Positions 46,388-58,332 of a DNA stretch of 64,000 bases are shown in pieces. The stretch is from positions 308,611,738 through 308,675,737 of the forward strand of contig NC_133537.1 in the NCBI RefSeq assembly GCF_048544455.1, read 5' to 3'. The translations under genes were made by a program, and so were the position numbers. The stretch is from Silene latifolia. Lineage: Eukaryota > Streptophyta > Magnoliopsida > Caryophyllales > Caryophyllaceae. Under the pieces are notes generated by a model. It worked only from the letters and a program-made list of their open reading frames with translations, was not told where the DNA came from and ran no database searches. Every line of letters starts with the position of its first letter. The stretch's first letter is position 1.

Positions 46388-47943
46388 CTATTCCTCCATC
46401 TTCCCTTTGCCCTTGTCATTCTTGTCATACTTCTTGTCACGACCTCGAGCCGGACGCTCTTGCGCCACTTCAAACCTAATCACCAACGGTCTTTCTCGAA
46501 GCCTAGCCTTTCCATTCTTGTCAATCACTTTGTCCACGATAGGAGAGGTCTTCGGTTTCTTCGAAGGATGAACAACTCGAAACCCGGCTTCCTTCTCTCC
46601 CTCAGTCAGATGCTTCTCTTTCTCCTTTTCCACCTCGCGCACCTTGTAGTCAACAGGCTCGCGCTTCCTCAATCTCTCGCGCTCTTCTGGAGTAGTAGCT
46701 TTCCTCCATCGCAGATAGGAATCCGACACCCATAAGGCACTAACAGAAGAGTTCAAGAACCATACATTTCTTTGAGCCCATTTAATGGCCCACTCCCTTC
46801 GACTCTCAGTAGTAAGCGCCACGGCAGTCTGCGGGACGGTGTCAAGCTTCGGGATTGTCTGCTTTAGTCCAACCTGTCTTATCAGCCTCTCCGGGAAGAT
46901 GCATACCATGAATTCCAAGCCAGGAATGCGCACAGATCGGGTAGGATCCAAGGAAGATACTCCAGTGACAGATTTGAGATGCCACCATGGTACAATCCAC
47001 CTAATCAAGGGGCCATCATCACTCTTCAGTTTGTTCTCCCAATAATTGCAGACTCGAGTGAAGTCCACCAAGTAAAGCCTGGTCCTCATTGCAATCGAAC
47101 GAGCATGATAAGAAGGAACATGAAATGGGGGCTCGATCAATCGAAGGCGCTCCATAAGCCAGACCTACCAAAAGCAGGTATTAAACACACACAAAAAAAA
47201 AAAAAAAAAACAAAACAAAACGAAAAACAAAAAACAAAAAAAAAAGAAAAAAAAGAGAAAAAAAAACGAAAAAAAAAAAGAAGACAAAAAGAAGAAAAAT
47301 GTGCTTTTACCTGCAAGATAACGGGACTTCCCAAATACGGTAGGTCGCGATTGGCTTTCCTATTATCCAAGCCCAAAAGGATCTCTCCTAAGCATAAACA
47401 AGCTGGGCTCCTGCGCAACTCCATTTGCTCAACTAGGCCTAAGAGACGGGGATCACCTCTCAAGTCTTCATCAACATGCCCTTGAAGGACATATATATGC
47501 AACAAGCAAAACCCGAATGCCCTTCGCCTGGCAACATAAGAAACGGTGGGGTCGGCCCTATTAATGAATCGGTCAATGAAGTCCAACATCCGCACTCCTT
47601 TCGAGTTCACTAGACGGTCCACCTCGAGCCTTGTCAATCCAAGCAAGTCTCTAAATTTGCTCTTATACCCTTGTGAAGTAGAAGGAATGGCAGGCAAGTG
47701 TTCTGGGTCCCACCCACCGATCGCAGCAATTTCCTCAGGAAATGGACAAATGTAGCCTCCGGGGAACGCAAAAACATGATAGTTCGGGTCCCAGTAATCA
47801 AGACAAGCATCTAAGAATGGTTTGACAACCTTGATAAGCTTCAAACTCAACAATGATCCAAGATTACAAGCACCCATGTCGTGCTTCTCCAAGTTGGAAA
47901 ACTCATTGGTCCACTCTTTTAGGCGAATCTCCAAAGTATTCAT
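46388..47943 (-). CDS. Antisense two-exon gene of element C, DUF7745/plant-mobile-domain-like, apparently intact (469 residues)
   Basis: Exon 1 runs from ATG at 47943 to 47311 (211 codons) and exon 2 from 47164 to the stop at 46388. The 146-bp intron has GT-AG ends and a very long pyrimidine tract. The joined frame has no stop. Exon 1 resembles the DUF7745-type domain of plant transposon-related proteins: YWDPNYHVFAFPGGYICP, EEIAAIGGW, and HIYVLQGHVDED. Exon 2 continues it and ends in a Lys/Glu/Arg-rich tail likely to be nuclear. It lies opposite to pol, past the integrase. A TATA box is 86 bp upstream of the start codon. Function is unknown. Confidence 0.75.
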
Positions 47944-48028
47944 GATGAGTGATTATATTGAGAGTTTTATGTAATAAAACGAAGAAGAGACGGAAGAATT
48001 GTGTGATTAAAACCTCTATCAACGTCTC

Positions 48029-48036
48029 TATTTATA
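48029..48036 (-). promoter_or_regulatory. TATA box of the first antisense gene
   Basis: TATAAATA reads on the minus strand 86-93 bp before the ATG at 47943. The second antisense gene has a weaker related sequence (GATAAACA) at the matching place near 53617. Confidence 0.6.
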
Positions 48037-48059
48037 CTAAAACTCTGTTTCCTAAAATC

Positions 48060-49850
48060 TGCCAGAAAAGACACGCCTGGGAACAGGCGCAGCACCTGCC
48101 AGGGGCGGATTTGGGGGGAGAGGGGGAAGTGAGGGCATGTGCCCTCACGTGCGAAAAAAAAATAAAAAAAAAGGACGATAAACATAAACCACGCAGAGAA
48201 AGTCAGAAACAACGATAAACATAAACCACACAATGACGCAAACACAAAGGTAGAACTGTAAAAGACGATAAAGACAGCCCGTCAGTCCGTCTGGCTCATC
48301 CCTCGCTCATCTTTACTCCGGCAGTCAGTCCGTCACCGTCTGGCGTCACTGACGTACTCGGTTTTCTCGGTATGTCTTCTTATAATCTTATTAATTCGAT
48401 TAATTTGTTGTTGATTGTTGATTAATTAGATTAGTTTGTTCTTAGTAAGTTAGTAGTTATTAGTTTAGATTAATTCGATTCATTTCTTCCCCAAATTCAA
48501 TTAATTTGTTCTTATTAGTTATTAGTTTGATTATTTTGTTCCCCAAAACCTAGATCCCAAATTTGTTCTTTTCAATTAATTTCTGTAATTGTTGGCTTGT
48601 GTTAGTGTAGCTTAGAATTTGTTGTTTGTTTGTAGATTGAATCGTTGATGATGAAAATGAATAGCTTACAATACTTGTGGTCTCGAAAGTCACAAAAAAC
48701 CACATCGTCCTCTTCTCCGTTGTCATTACAACCTCAAAATCACCCTAATTAAGAAGAGCAAATTAATGATGAGCAAATTAATGATGAGCAAATTAGTGAG
48801 GGGGAATCCGATAATCCATCAATTCAAGAGGGCAATCAAAGTGAGCATGAGGGTAATCCGATAATCCATCATTCTAATCAACAGCTTTAGTCGATGATTT
48901 ATCGATAATTATGATGACGATGATGATAATGACGATGTCATGTCATGAGACCGTTTCATATAAGAATTACCGTGGTTTATGATTTACCGGCGATAATGAT
49001 GATAATGGCGATGTAATGTGATGTGTAATGTTGTTCAATTTTAGTTTCTCTTTTGGTATTAGTTGACAGATGAAGTTTTTGAGAGACCGTCTCACATTAG
49101 GCAAAACTTGTTTGACACCTTTCTGTAGATAAAAAGCTCAGGGATGAACTTAGGTAGATTGATAGTCATTGTATGTGAATTTACATTCCATTTCTCATAA
49201 TCAAGTCCAGGCTTGATTGACACCTTTCTTTCGGAATTTATCATTTTTGTGGAGGACTTTTGAGTAGTTTCAAATGATCACTTATTTTTGGTCTCTAATG
49301 CGTCTAGGATGATCCTATTTGTGTTGCTACTAGACGGGATGGAAAGGCACTTGTTACGAGTACATGGATTGATTAGAGCTTAATTGCTGGAAAGCCGGCT
49401 AACACTTCCTCTGTAAGCTCTTTTAGCGTCCCCCTTAACCTTTATTTTCTTTTGATGTAACATTCATGAAAGATCGCATTAACTTCATGCTCTGGAAGAG
49501 CTCAAACATTAAGAACTTTGCTTCTTTTTGCTCTAGACCTTGTTTGAGTCAGTTCAATTTTATTTTATGTTATTCGTTAGAAATGTCAACTGATCCGATT
49601 CCATAGGCGTTTTCAAGATATGAATCCTCGTCGGATGGCTTTAGATTTTTCTTAGATTTTTCCTTTGTAATTTACTATGTATTGACGATTTGACGATATT
49701 TGAATTTTAATGTATTAATGTTGTCCGCAATTTTTTTTTTAGTGTGCCCCCCCATACTCAAATCCTGGATCCGCCACTGGCACCTGCTGCGCCTCTTCAA
49801 AGGGACGCAGCTCCTGCTGCGCCTCTTCCTCAGCAAGGTTTCTGTGATTT
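48060..49850. repeat. Tandem 30-bp motif upstream of the first antisense gene, split by a hAT insert
   Basis: Two units of the form GACGCAG-N-TGCTGCGCCTCTTC occur here, with TGCGCC at 49788 and 49818, 30 bp apart. The first unit is cut by the transposon at 48100-49779. The block begins about 142 bp before the ATG, as in the second antisense gene (53655-53720). The C LTRs contain the same dimer. Confidence 0.75.
48100..49779. mobile_element. Non-autonomous hAT-like DNA transposon
   Basis: The ends are CAGGGGCGGAT and, on the other strand, CAGTGGCGGATCC. Perfect 8-bp duplications GCACCTGC (48092-48099 and 49780-49787) flank it, as expected for hAT. The inside holds only a short remnant at 48650-48900 that looks like the start of a transposase gene (a Ser/Gln/Asn-rich leader), with stops. 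A 15-bp unit is repeated three times at 48756-48800. No transposase domain is present. Confidence 0.9.
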
Positions 49851-50514
49851 TCCGTGTTGGATCTTTCCTAAATTCCTTGGCAAATAATTTCCTATTCCTA
49901 TGGGTTATTATTTTGGTAAATACGTGAAAATTGCCATATTTCGTGTTTCCTAATTCCGCGGGCACGCATCTCGAGACAATATCAGCATTTTCGTCATTTT
50001 TACACACTTGTACATTTTCATTTTAGGGAATAATTTTCATTTTTTAATGTCATTCATTTCAAATTTATATATACTTCATTTTTCATCATTTCATTTCTAA
50101 CTTATAGGTTTTTGTTTTTTCATTTTTTTAGGGGTAACCCTCCCTACCGTCCGGTCATTTCCGGCAACTTTTTTGCACTTTGACGTTTTCTTTTGTATTT
50201 TTTTGTACTTTTGAGTCTTTCGTTTTGCGCTAATTTAGGCCATATGTATATACAAATGTATGTTTTGCGTGATTTTTATGTAAATTTCGGCAGCATGACG
50301 GCATAAACCGTCATCTACCAAACCTGTTCAAAGCTAACCTGCAGATACAAGCAACGCAACCCAGCAGCAAAGGCACTCAGGCCATCATATATACAGCCAA
50401 AAGAGGGAAATGTACAACAAACTAGGGGATCGAGCCCCAAGCAAAGTCCAAGATGTCCAAAATGTAGGTCCAAAATGTACAAATGTGCAAAATACAAACA
50501 ACAACTAAACAAAA
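49788..50514. other. Spacer between the antisense genes of element C
   Basis: AT-rich non-coding DNA. It holds the second half of the 30-bp dimer at its left edge. Nothing else was recognised. Confidence 0.6.
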
Positions 50515-53500
50515 CTATTGTCGGTCGCCCTCTAGCTCCGCAACTCTTGCCGCAAGAGCAGCAACCTCAGCGTCACGAACCTCGAGCTCCCTCAACAAGC
50601 GAGCTGTCTCCTCCCGAGACTGGGCCAACTCTCGCTCCAGCTCGCGGTCCCCCTGCAAACAACAAAATTGGCTCATGTCAATCATTTTAAGCAATTACAA
50701 GAAAAGTCGGAAAATCAAAATTCAAAATGAAATAGGCAAAAGGTTCATACCTGACGACCTCGACCGCCGACAAGTGCCTCGACGGCAGTAGCTCGCAGCC
50801 GGTTGGCCACCCTCCATAACGCCACAAACCGAGACGGCGCAACCTGAGTTTTCAAAAAAGTTCTCAATAATTGAATAAGTTCAATCAAATGTGTTCTTAC
50901 ACCGAATCAGATGCTGCCAATCGTCTAGGCCAGCATCCGTCACAGCTACGTCAAAGTCACGCAGCTCGGAGATCGTCGTCCTCCCGGTCGTGTCAGTGTA
51001 CTCAAGGGTCTCGGGGTACTTTGGGGGCTCGATGCCCGCCACCTCAACCTCCTGCAATTCCAAATGTTTCTCATTAATCGATGATCTTTCACCGTATTCT
51101 CAAAATCAACAAAAGTAAAGAAGGATAAATATGCTTACCACAACCGGCCAGTATGCCAACCTCCTGTAGAGGAACGCCGAGTAGTCCTCGCCAGGAAGAA
51201 GGAGGGCGTCACCGCCGACGCCAGCCAAGTCAGCCTCCCTCTCAGCCTCAGAAGGCTCCCTGAACATCGTCCTAGGAGGATCGATGGGAATCGTCAGGAC
51301 ATCCCGAGAACACTGACGAGCCAAGCGCTCGCCCAAGTACCACACAGGACCCATCGACGTCCTCAGGAGCAGCCGGCTCGAGCTCCTAGGTCGAAGGACC
51401 TCAGCCACGAAAGGAGGCGCTCCAGCGTACTCCGCCCAAGGCCTGGGCACCCACTGGGACAAGACAAACACGGAATCATTCTTATGATCGATTAAAAAAT
51501 AATGAAGAAGCAAAACGAATACAAGTGAGATGCTCACGCTGTCCAGCTGAAGAGCGTTCACGTCCCGCCGGTAAACACCGTGAGAGGAACGTTTGCTCCT
51601 CGTCCGACACATCACTCAATCCCTCACGATGGGATAGGCCTTCCCCAGCGGCTTCGTCCTCTTGGGTGAGAGGCTCGGAAAGTAGGAGTACACCCACGCC
51701 TGTAAAAGCAAGATAGTCAATAACGATCTTTCGTAATTTGATAAGGCAAAAGAATTGATTTTAGTCTAAATGAAGGTACATACCTCCAGCAGTAGTCCAG
51801 GGCAGACAGCGCCAGGAGATGTTCCCTTCTCCATCAACTCCGGACGAACCATGGCCCTCATAAAGCGGATGAGGACCGCAAAACTAGCAGTGACCCAGTC
51901 CCAACGCCCTAGGGAGCTCAGGTCAGAAGGAAAGGAAGAAGATTCGTCGACAGCCTCTCTCCCTTGTCTCCGAGGTAGATCGAAGACAGAAACCACCAAA
52001 GCCACAAACGGGCCCTCTGCTCAGCCGTACAGGGAGGAGGAGCCATCTCTCTCCCGTCAATCACCACCAGCGCCGGGGTCTTCCCCGCAAAGTAGTCTCG
52101 GACATAGGCGGGCACCAAACCGGGCCATTATGTGACCTTCGGCGATAAGTTCCGGTGATCAACCTCCTAGCCTCGGCCGAGTCCACCCTCATGGCGGTCT
52201 CGGCCACTCCCACCTCGGTCCCCCACACGGACCGGAAATCATGTCGTATTCCTCTAGAGTGACTCCCACCTCACCAAAAGGCATGTGAAAAGTGGAAGTC
52301 ATGTCCCAGAATCGGTCCAAGAAAGCGCGGACTAGGCTAAGGTTAGCCCGCAGCTTCCTCTTCGCGATATCCCTCCAAGCCTGCACCAAGGCACCGAACT
52401 CTCCACGCTCGATCATGGCGCGCTCCTCCGCCGACAGCCTCTCGTAGCACTCCATCTCCCTCGTGTAACCCGAGAACGACCTGATGTTCCCGGCCTCCTA
52501 TTGTGATTTGAAACAAAAGCTATCTTTAGTTTTGAATGAAAATTGGAAAGGAAATCGGCGCAAATGAAATGAAAGAAGATGAGTTAGGAGTAATGAATTC
52601 AAGATTACCAAGCTCTTCACCGTCCTGTAGGACAGGTGACCCTCCGCAGCCCAAAGCAAATGCCTGTTGTCTCAGGTCTCAGCCCACGCAGGTGCTCCCC
52701 TCAGCTGACGACCTCCTCGTCCCACGTTGGCCCGCCTCGGGGCCTCCTCCTCCTCAACAGCCTCCTCCTCGTGGACCTCGCCACCAGCAGCCATCACCGC
52801 GGCGGTGAAAGCCTCCTCCAAAGCCTCCTCGATAACACGAGAAGGGTCAACATTAGTGTCTATCTCTATGGGAGCCCTCCCAGAAGTAGAAGCCTCATCA
52901 CCTGCAACGTTAAAGTAATTTTAGGCCGCGTCACGTGACGACAAGCCTTGATTAGGGGATTTTCGAGCCTTCGGAAGCCCTGAAATCGCTCTTTTCTCGC
53001 CATATTTGCCTATATTCTCACAAACTCGATCACTCATGTGGTATTTAGGGTCAAGTCAAGCCAAAATTGAAGCCTAGTCATGGGTTCGAGTCGAAATTTC
53101 GGCAGCATTTCATTATAGCGGCGATTATGCCCTCGAAAAGTGCCCTGAAAAAGCCGTCACAAACCAAAGTTCCGAGATGGTAGAAAGTTTACCCATCATC
53201 CAAGGATCCCAAATATCAAGTTTCATCGCAAATGGGCAATCCTAAGGCCATTTTCGAAGCAATTTACGGTTCAGCTGTGAAACCGTCTCAATTTCACTGA
53301 AATGCTCAAAACTCAACGAAATTTCGAAACAAATACATGTTTATGATCCTTATACTACCAATTTGTCATTTACATGATCAATTTTACAAGGCAAGATCAT
53401 TTGGGGGAAAAGCCCCAAATTTTCGACATTTTAGGGTTGGGAACCCTAATTTTGTCGATCAAATTCATCCATTATTGAAGATTAATGCAAGAATGATATA

Positions 53501-53518
53501 CATACCTCGATTAGTCAT
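50515..53518 (-). pseudogene. Antisense eight-exon plant-mobile-domain gene of element C (decayed)
   Basis: Predicted exons on the minus strand: 53518-53506, 52901-52609, 52497-51784, 51699-51538, 51453-51139, 51051-50903, 50843-50751 and 50652-50515. All seven introns have GT-AG ends, and flanking exons join in phase. Exon 1 gives only MTNR plus one base. Exon 2 is acidic. Exon 3 carries the plant mobile domain (LVRAFLDRFWD, STFHMPFGEVGVTLEEYDMI). Exon 8 is a coiled coil ending at TAG. Damage: TGA stops in exon 2 (near 52672) and exon 4 (near 51617) and three small indels in exon 3 that together restore frame. The function of such domains in transposons is unproven. Confidence 0.72.
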
Positions 53519-54625
53519 GATGAATGCAAGCTTTTGGATCAAATTTTGGCGGAAATGGTTAAAATTTGAGAGAGAAATTGGTAAATTGTATTTCGAACAA
53601 ATGAATTGAGTCCCTCTGTTTATCGCGTTTTTACGCAGAAAAGACACACTCAGGAACAGACGCAGCAGGCGCTACGCCTCTTCCAAGAGACGCAGCTCTT
53701 GCTGCGCCTCTTCCTTAGCTTCCCTCCATACGAGTTTTCAAAAATTCGTTATGAGTTCGTTATTTGTGGGCCCATCTTTGGTGCGCCTCTTCCTCAATGC
53801 CATTATATCTTTTTTGGTCAGTTTGATGATCAATCTTCGTTCAGACCCGCATTTCTAAGACAACTACAGACTATTATACGTTATTTATCGCTCCCAAGAC
53901 TTTTGCTTGTCACAACGAGCCAGTATTCCTTCACATTTGTTTCGACACGCCTTCATTATATTCCCCCAGCGAGAGTACACGGATGGACTTTCCCTCTCGA
54001 GACATGGAGATCAGTTCCCGATTATGTTCCCCAACGAGAGTTCACGACCGACAATCACTTCCTCTCGAGACATGAAGATCAACATCGACCCCGAGTTCTT
54101 CCGAAGTTTGTTTGAAGCTGAACACAAACAGATTTCTCCCAGCAGTTCCAGACTGTGTCCTGCTGTCTTACCTAAAAATCATCGTTTCCTTATTATTCCT
54201 CAGGCAAACCTTCGTATCTCTTAGGTAACCCTTTTCAAGATAAACCCTTCAAATCTTTCAGAAATTTACCGTAAATCCTTCAGACGACCCCTTTCAGAAT
54301 CCCTGTGACCCTTCATATCCTTCAGACACCAAGTTATCTTCAGACCAAAGACTTTTGTCGAAGCGTCTTCAGTCCCGTTTCACCCAGGGGTATATCAGGT
54401 ATGGTCTCTTCTTATGGATGGCGAGCCTCCTTACGTAGTCTAATGGACTTTAAACGACCATCCCCGATAGTCGACAGACTCAAAAATGTTCCCGACGACA
54501 GGTCCTTGGCTCAGACCCCTTGAGCCGCCTCGTGTCGCCATAGTCGTCAGGTTGTAATCTTCGATTGACCTGATGGCTATACTTTGACTTTCGCCATGTC
54601 CAAGCCTCAGTCAAAGTGGGGGCTC
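53519..54625. other. Upstream region of the second antisense gene and 3' end of element C interior
   Basis: It includes the 30-bp dimer at 53660-53715, about 142 bp before the ATG at 53518. A spacer with several short ORFs that show no homology I recognise follows. The element's polypurine tract AAAGTGGGGGCTC lies directly before the LTR start at 54626. Confidence 0.7.
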
Positions 54626-56957
54626 TGTAGATACCTCATTTCTGCACCTCCCGCAAACCACCCGGTGATGATTGGGCCGCATGTTTGGTACGCGGAACGA
54701 TTTGTAACAGTTTGTAAGTTTATCGTCAAGTGATTGCTCAAACATTGATGTCTACCTCTTAGTTGGCATCTACGCGCCGATACGGTCGTTTTGACAGTAA
54801 TTAGAGTACTTTTGGAGTCCGGGCCTAAAACCGTCTTCATTTTCTGATAACCGTTAAATTCCGAGTCAGAATGTTCTGGAATGTTCCGGATATTTCTATT
54901 CCATATTTTATAAATATTTCACAATCTTTTATTCTTTAGTAAACAATTTCCCGTAATATTCATACAAAATATTAAGAAAACCCAAATTATTCCGTCATTC
55001 CATAACTTAAACACGGAAATCTTTCTTCCGCAGGAGGAAACCACCTGGGAACAGACGCAGCAGGTGCTGCGCCTCTTCCAAGAGACGCAGTGACTGCTGC
55101 GCCTCTTCCCAGTTTCTTTTCTGCGTATTTTTCGTATCTTTTTCATATCTTTTCGAGATTCACTTCCAAATTCTCTCCGAAAATCCTATTCCTTCACGTG
55201 ATTAGTTTAAATAGGAGCCTTTGCTCCTCATATTTCTCACGCGAGTGTCCGCCCTTCTCTTCTCCCTTTGCATTCTAGACCACGTTCTTACTTTTTGGCG
55301 TCTACGTGCTTGAACATTCGACCACGTAAGCTCGGATCCTTCTGAGTACCAGCCTCGTTTGCATGACCGACCAATTTGACCAACTCCACAATAATCAACT
55401 TAATTAATCTCGTTTCGTCAAACATGTAAGTCTGAGGGTGTATAAATCTCTCTTTTATTTATTGTTATTTACTTTTTGTATCATTAATGTAAGGTTTATG
55501 TCGAAAACATCTTTTAAAACCGATTTATAAAACCTCGTTTAAAACCCTTTTTACGGATTACCAGAAGATAACCGTTGAGAAAGGACGCGGCAACTGCTGC
55601 GCCTCTTCGAAGGAGCGCAGTGTCTGCTGCGCCTCTTCGTGAGGGCCGCCAGTTGATTCTCGCTTCCTTTCTTCTTCCTTCGTCCTCTGTAATTCGTCTT
55701 CTTTATTTGTTTCGTTTGTTTTTGCTAATTCTTTGGCATACATACCATAATAATTTCACATGTATATTATTTATCATTCATTAGCATGTAATTTAATCAT
55801 TAAATCCGACTTGAATCCCTTATAATCCAATATTTGCGGGTTTTCGTCATTAAATTCAATCCGGGTTGTAGAAATTCAATTCGTTCATATTGAGTTTCTG
55901 GAATTCGACTTTTGATATATTTTCATCTGTATATCGTCATTTTCATCGCATATTCGTCGTTAGTTTGTCATTAATTCGTTATGTCTAACCTAATTAGTTC
56001 ACCTATGTCACTAATCAATCGTTCATTCATGTAAATAATTCATCTTAATTCCGTTTCATCTGTGTTTTATTGCTTTTATGACCCTTATTCATGTGTAATT
56101 AATCCATTAAATCACTTCTATCAGAGTAAATATATTAATCAATCCTTAAATTCACTAACGAATATTAACGATTTGCAGTTCGCTTCACGGCCGAACTCAC
56201 CCTTGGAAAAGACGCAAAGAATCGCTGCGCCTCTTCAAAGGGCGCGATCTGATCTGCGCTGTTCAGGTTGATTTGTCTCGAACTCCGTGTTGCCTTGACC
56301 TAGTTTAATTAGCTTACGTATAATTAACTATTATCCGTATTATCGCCTACTGTTTTGTTCGTTAATTCCTTTATTCTTTCTTTTTCCCAAATTATCCGTT
56401 TTAAAGGTATTTTCGACATAAATTGCTAAACCCATTGTAATTATTGTAATTTTCATTATTGTAATTTTCTTTATTGTATTTATCATTGTGTTTTGTATGC
56501 CTTCACATGTAATTGAACATAAATTTCTACTTTGACTAAATTGTTTGCTAATTAATTGTTCACCGACTTAGTCTAATCTTCACATGCTAGGATTAAAACT
56601 TGGATGTTGCATTGCATGCATACAATCGACGATATATCAAGTATAGACGATTTCCCTAATCATTAGTAGAGGCCGCTATCGAGGCGGGCGGGATTAGGTA
56701 TTCGATCAAAAGAGCTTCCTAATACGTACCCTCACCCCTTACTCCAGATCTCTGTGAACATCCGTGTTCATTGGCATCTACGAGAGTCATTCTAGACATA
56801 GAATGCTAAGGGTAACGAGTTCTTAGTGTTCATGTCACTAATTTGTGTCTTGACATGACACGAGGTATTCGAACGGTTCCAATTTCCCATAAAAATTGGT
56901 GGTGACTCCACAAATGTAAACGCTTGTTCCCAAGCGCCCCCGTGGCCCATGTCCACA
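54626..56957 (+). repeat. 3' LTR of element C
   Basis: The 2332-bp LTR starts TGTAGATACC and ends GTCCACA, followed by the CATTC duplication. It has the 30-bp GCGCCTCTTC dimer in three places (TGCGCC at 55068/55098, 55598/55628 and 56226, with a degraded partner at 56255). Its TATA region reads TTTAAATA near 55207. Confidence 0.94.
55051..55110. repeat. 30-bp tandem palindromic motif in element C LTR
   Basis: Two units, each GACGCAG-N4-TGCTGCGCCTCTTC, lie 30 bp apart. The first contains an inverted repeat CGCAGCA-GG-TGCTGCG. The 5' LTR copy at 36305-36360 has lost much of the palindrome. Confidence 0.8.
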
Positions 56958-57909
56958 CATTCGACCATGGTTTGTGCTATTGTCGTACATATCAGATTAT
57001 GAAGGCTCGATATTTATTTAGTTTACTTGGTTTGACTTTGGTTACTAAGTTGAATTTCTTTAAGAGAGTACTTAAACTCTTTATTTCAGAATTAGAAATT
57101 ACTTTTGGAATTCTTAAAGAAAACCTAATTATTTTAGATCTAATATAAGGAACTAATTCCTCCCTTCTTGGTTCAACATTTGAAGCTACCAATTAATCGA
57201 TTGTGAGATTGTCTTTACCTTTTATCTTTCAAGTATTATTCTAATCTCTTGTTCTTTATTCCTTTGATTTTTATTTACTTTCATTATCTGATCAATAGTG
57301 TTTGTAATTATTAATCTTTTGCTAGTTTAGATTATCGACTCAGTTTGCTTGATATTTCAATTAAAGTAGTAATCTTTGTCCTTATAATTGATTCAGTTAA
57401 TCATTATTTGGATTTAGAAAGAGATTAAACATACAATTGAATTACGACAGCGTAGTTGTGGTTATTGTTTCTATCAATTCCTTTATTCATTATTGCTACT
57501 ATTGGGTTGAATCTGACACGCGTGTGTTGAATTATTTGATAGTTAGGATCTTAATATATCGATGATCGAATTATTTGACTATTCTTAAGAAGGAACGGGA
57601 ATTAATATTTCATATTTATTTCACGATAGATACTTGAACATAAATTGGTATTTGAGACTTTCGATGATCAATTGACTTAATTGGTAGCGGAGATAAGTTG
57701 ACCCAAGACATTTAATCATCTGAATTACTCTAATTTCATTACTTGCTTTAGTCTTAGTTGACCAACCAAATAAATCGCCTCAAATCGGTTACTTTACTCT
57801 GTATTAATATACACATTAGTTAACTTAGTCCTTCTTTGTGGGTTCGACCCTTACTGCCACTATATTGCTATTTTTAGTAGTGTATTCCATTATAGGCATA
57901 CGACTTTCA
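56958..57909 (+). repeat. 3' LTR of remnant D, second part
   Basis: It resumes the D LTR after element C and matches 23427-24143 for its first 670 bases. Its end region (GTGGGTTCGACCCTTACTGCC) parallels the B LTR end (GTGGATTCGATACTCGACTGCC), placing D in the Athila group. The exact 3' end is uncertain; a CA occurs at 57908-57909. Confidence 0.7.
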
Positions 57910-58332
57910 GCCCGTCACATACCCGCCCTACCGAGTGAAGATCGTCTAGACCCGTACCCGCTCCATTTACCCACCGCCCACCTATGTTGTAATTTTCTCG
58001 ATATTTTTTTTAATTAAAATGTAGTTTAATAACTATAATTTTTGCAAAATTTTCATTTTTATATAACTAGTTTAAGAGGTTCTATAAAAGTTAATAAAAA
58101 GACATTCTACAAAGTCATAATAATACAAATATTTTTTAATAATAGGTGGATTGGTGGGTATTAGGTGGTTATGACATAAAACTCATCTCCGCCTCATCAC
58201 CTACGGCAGATAGAATTTTTGTACCCGTACCCGCCTCACCACCCTTGAAAGCTTTACCTATACGGCTATACCCGCCCCAGTGGGGCGGATACGGGGAAGT
58301 AGCGAATTATACCCGCCCCACTGACATCCCTA
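57910..58332. mobile_element. hAT-like fragment with (A)CCCGCC-rich ends
   Basis: The stretch is rich in CCCGCCC and ACCCGC motifs and ends CCCCACTGACATCCCTA. Its reverse complement starts TAGGGATGTCAGTGGGGCGGG, close to the TAGGG(N)TGTCA ends of plant hAT MITEs. The other terminus and a target duplication were not found, so it may be truncated. Confidence 0.35.

Larger units (their letters stand above)
24647..56957 (+). mobile_element. Element C: long Tat/Ogre-like LTR retrotransposon, host of nested insertions
   Basis: The ends TGTAGATACC (24647) and GTCCACA (56957) are flanked by perfect CATTC duplications. The 5' LTR (24647-24905 plus 36133-38294) and 3' LTR (54626-56957) are about 2.3-2.4 kb. 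The inside carries gag, protease, RT, two RNase H domains and integrase on the plus strand and two spliced genes on the minus strand. Without element B and the hAT insert its length is about 19.4 kb, in the Ogre range. One frameshift or stop in nearly every pol domain makes it defective. Confidence 0.93.

Noticed and set aside
46979..47485. Lys-rich 168-codon plus-strand ORF
   Set aside because: It reads through the A-rich complement of an intron and the reverse of coding exons.
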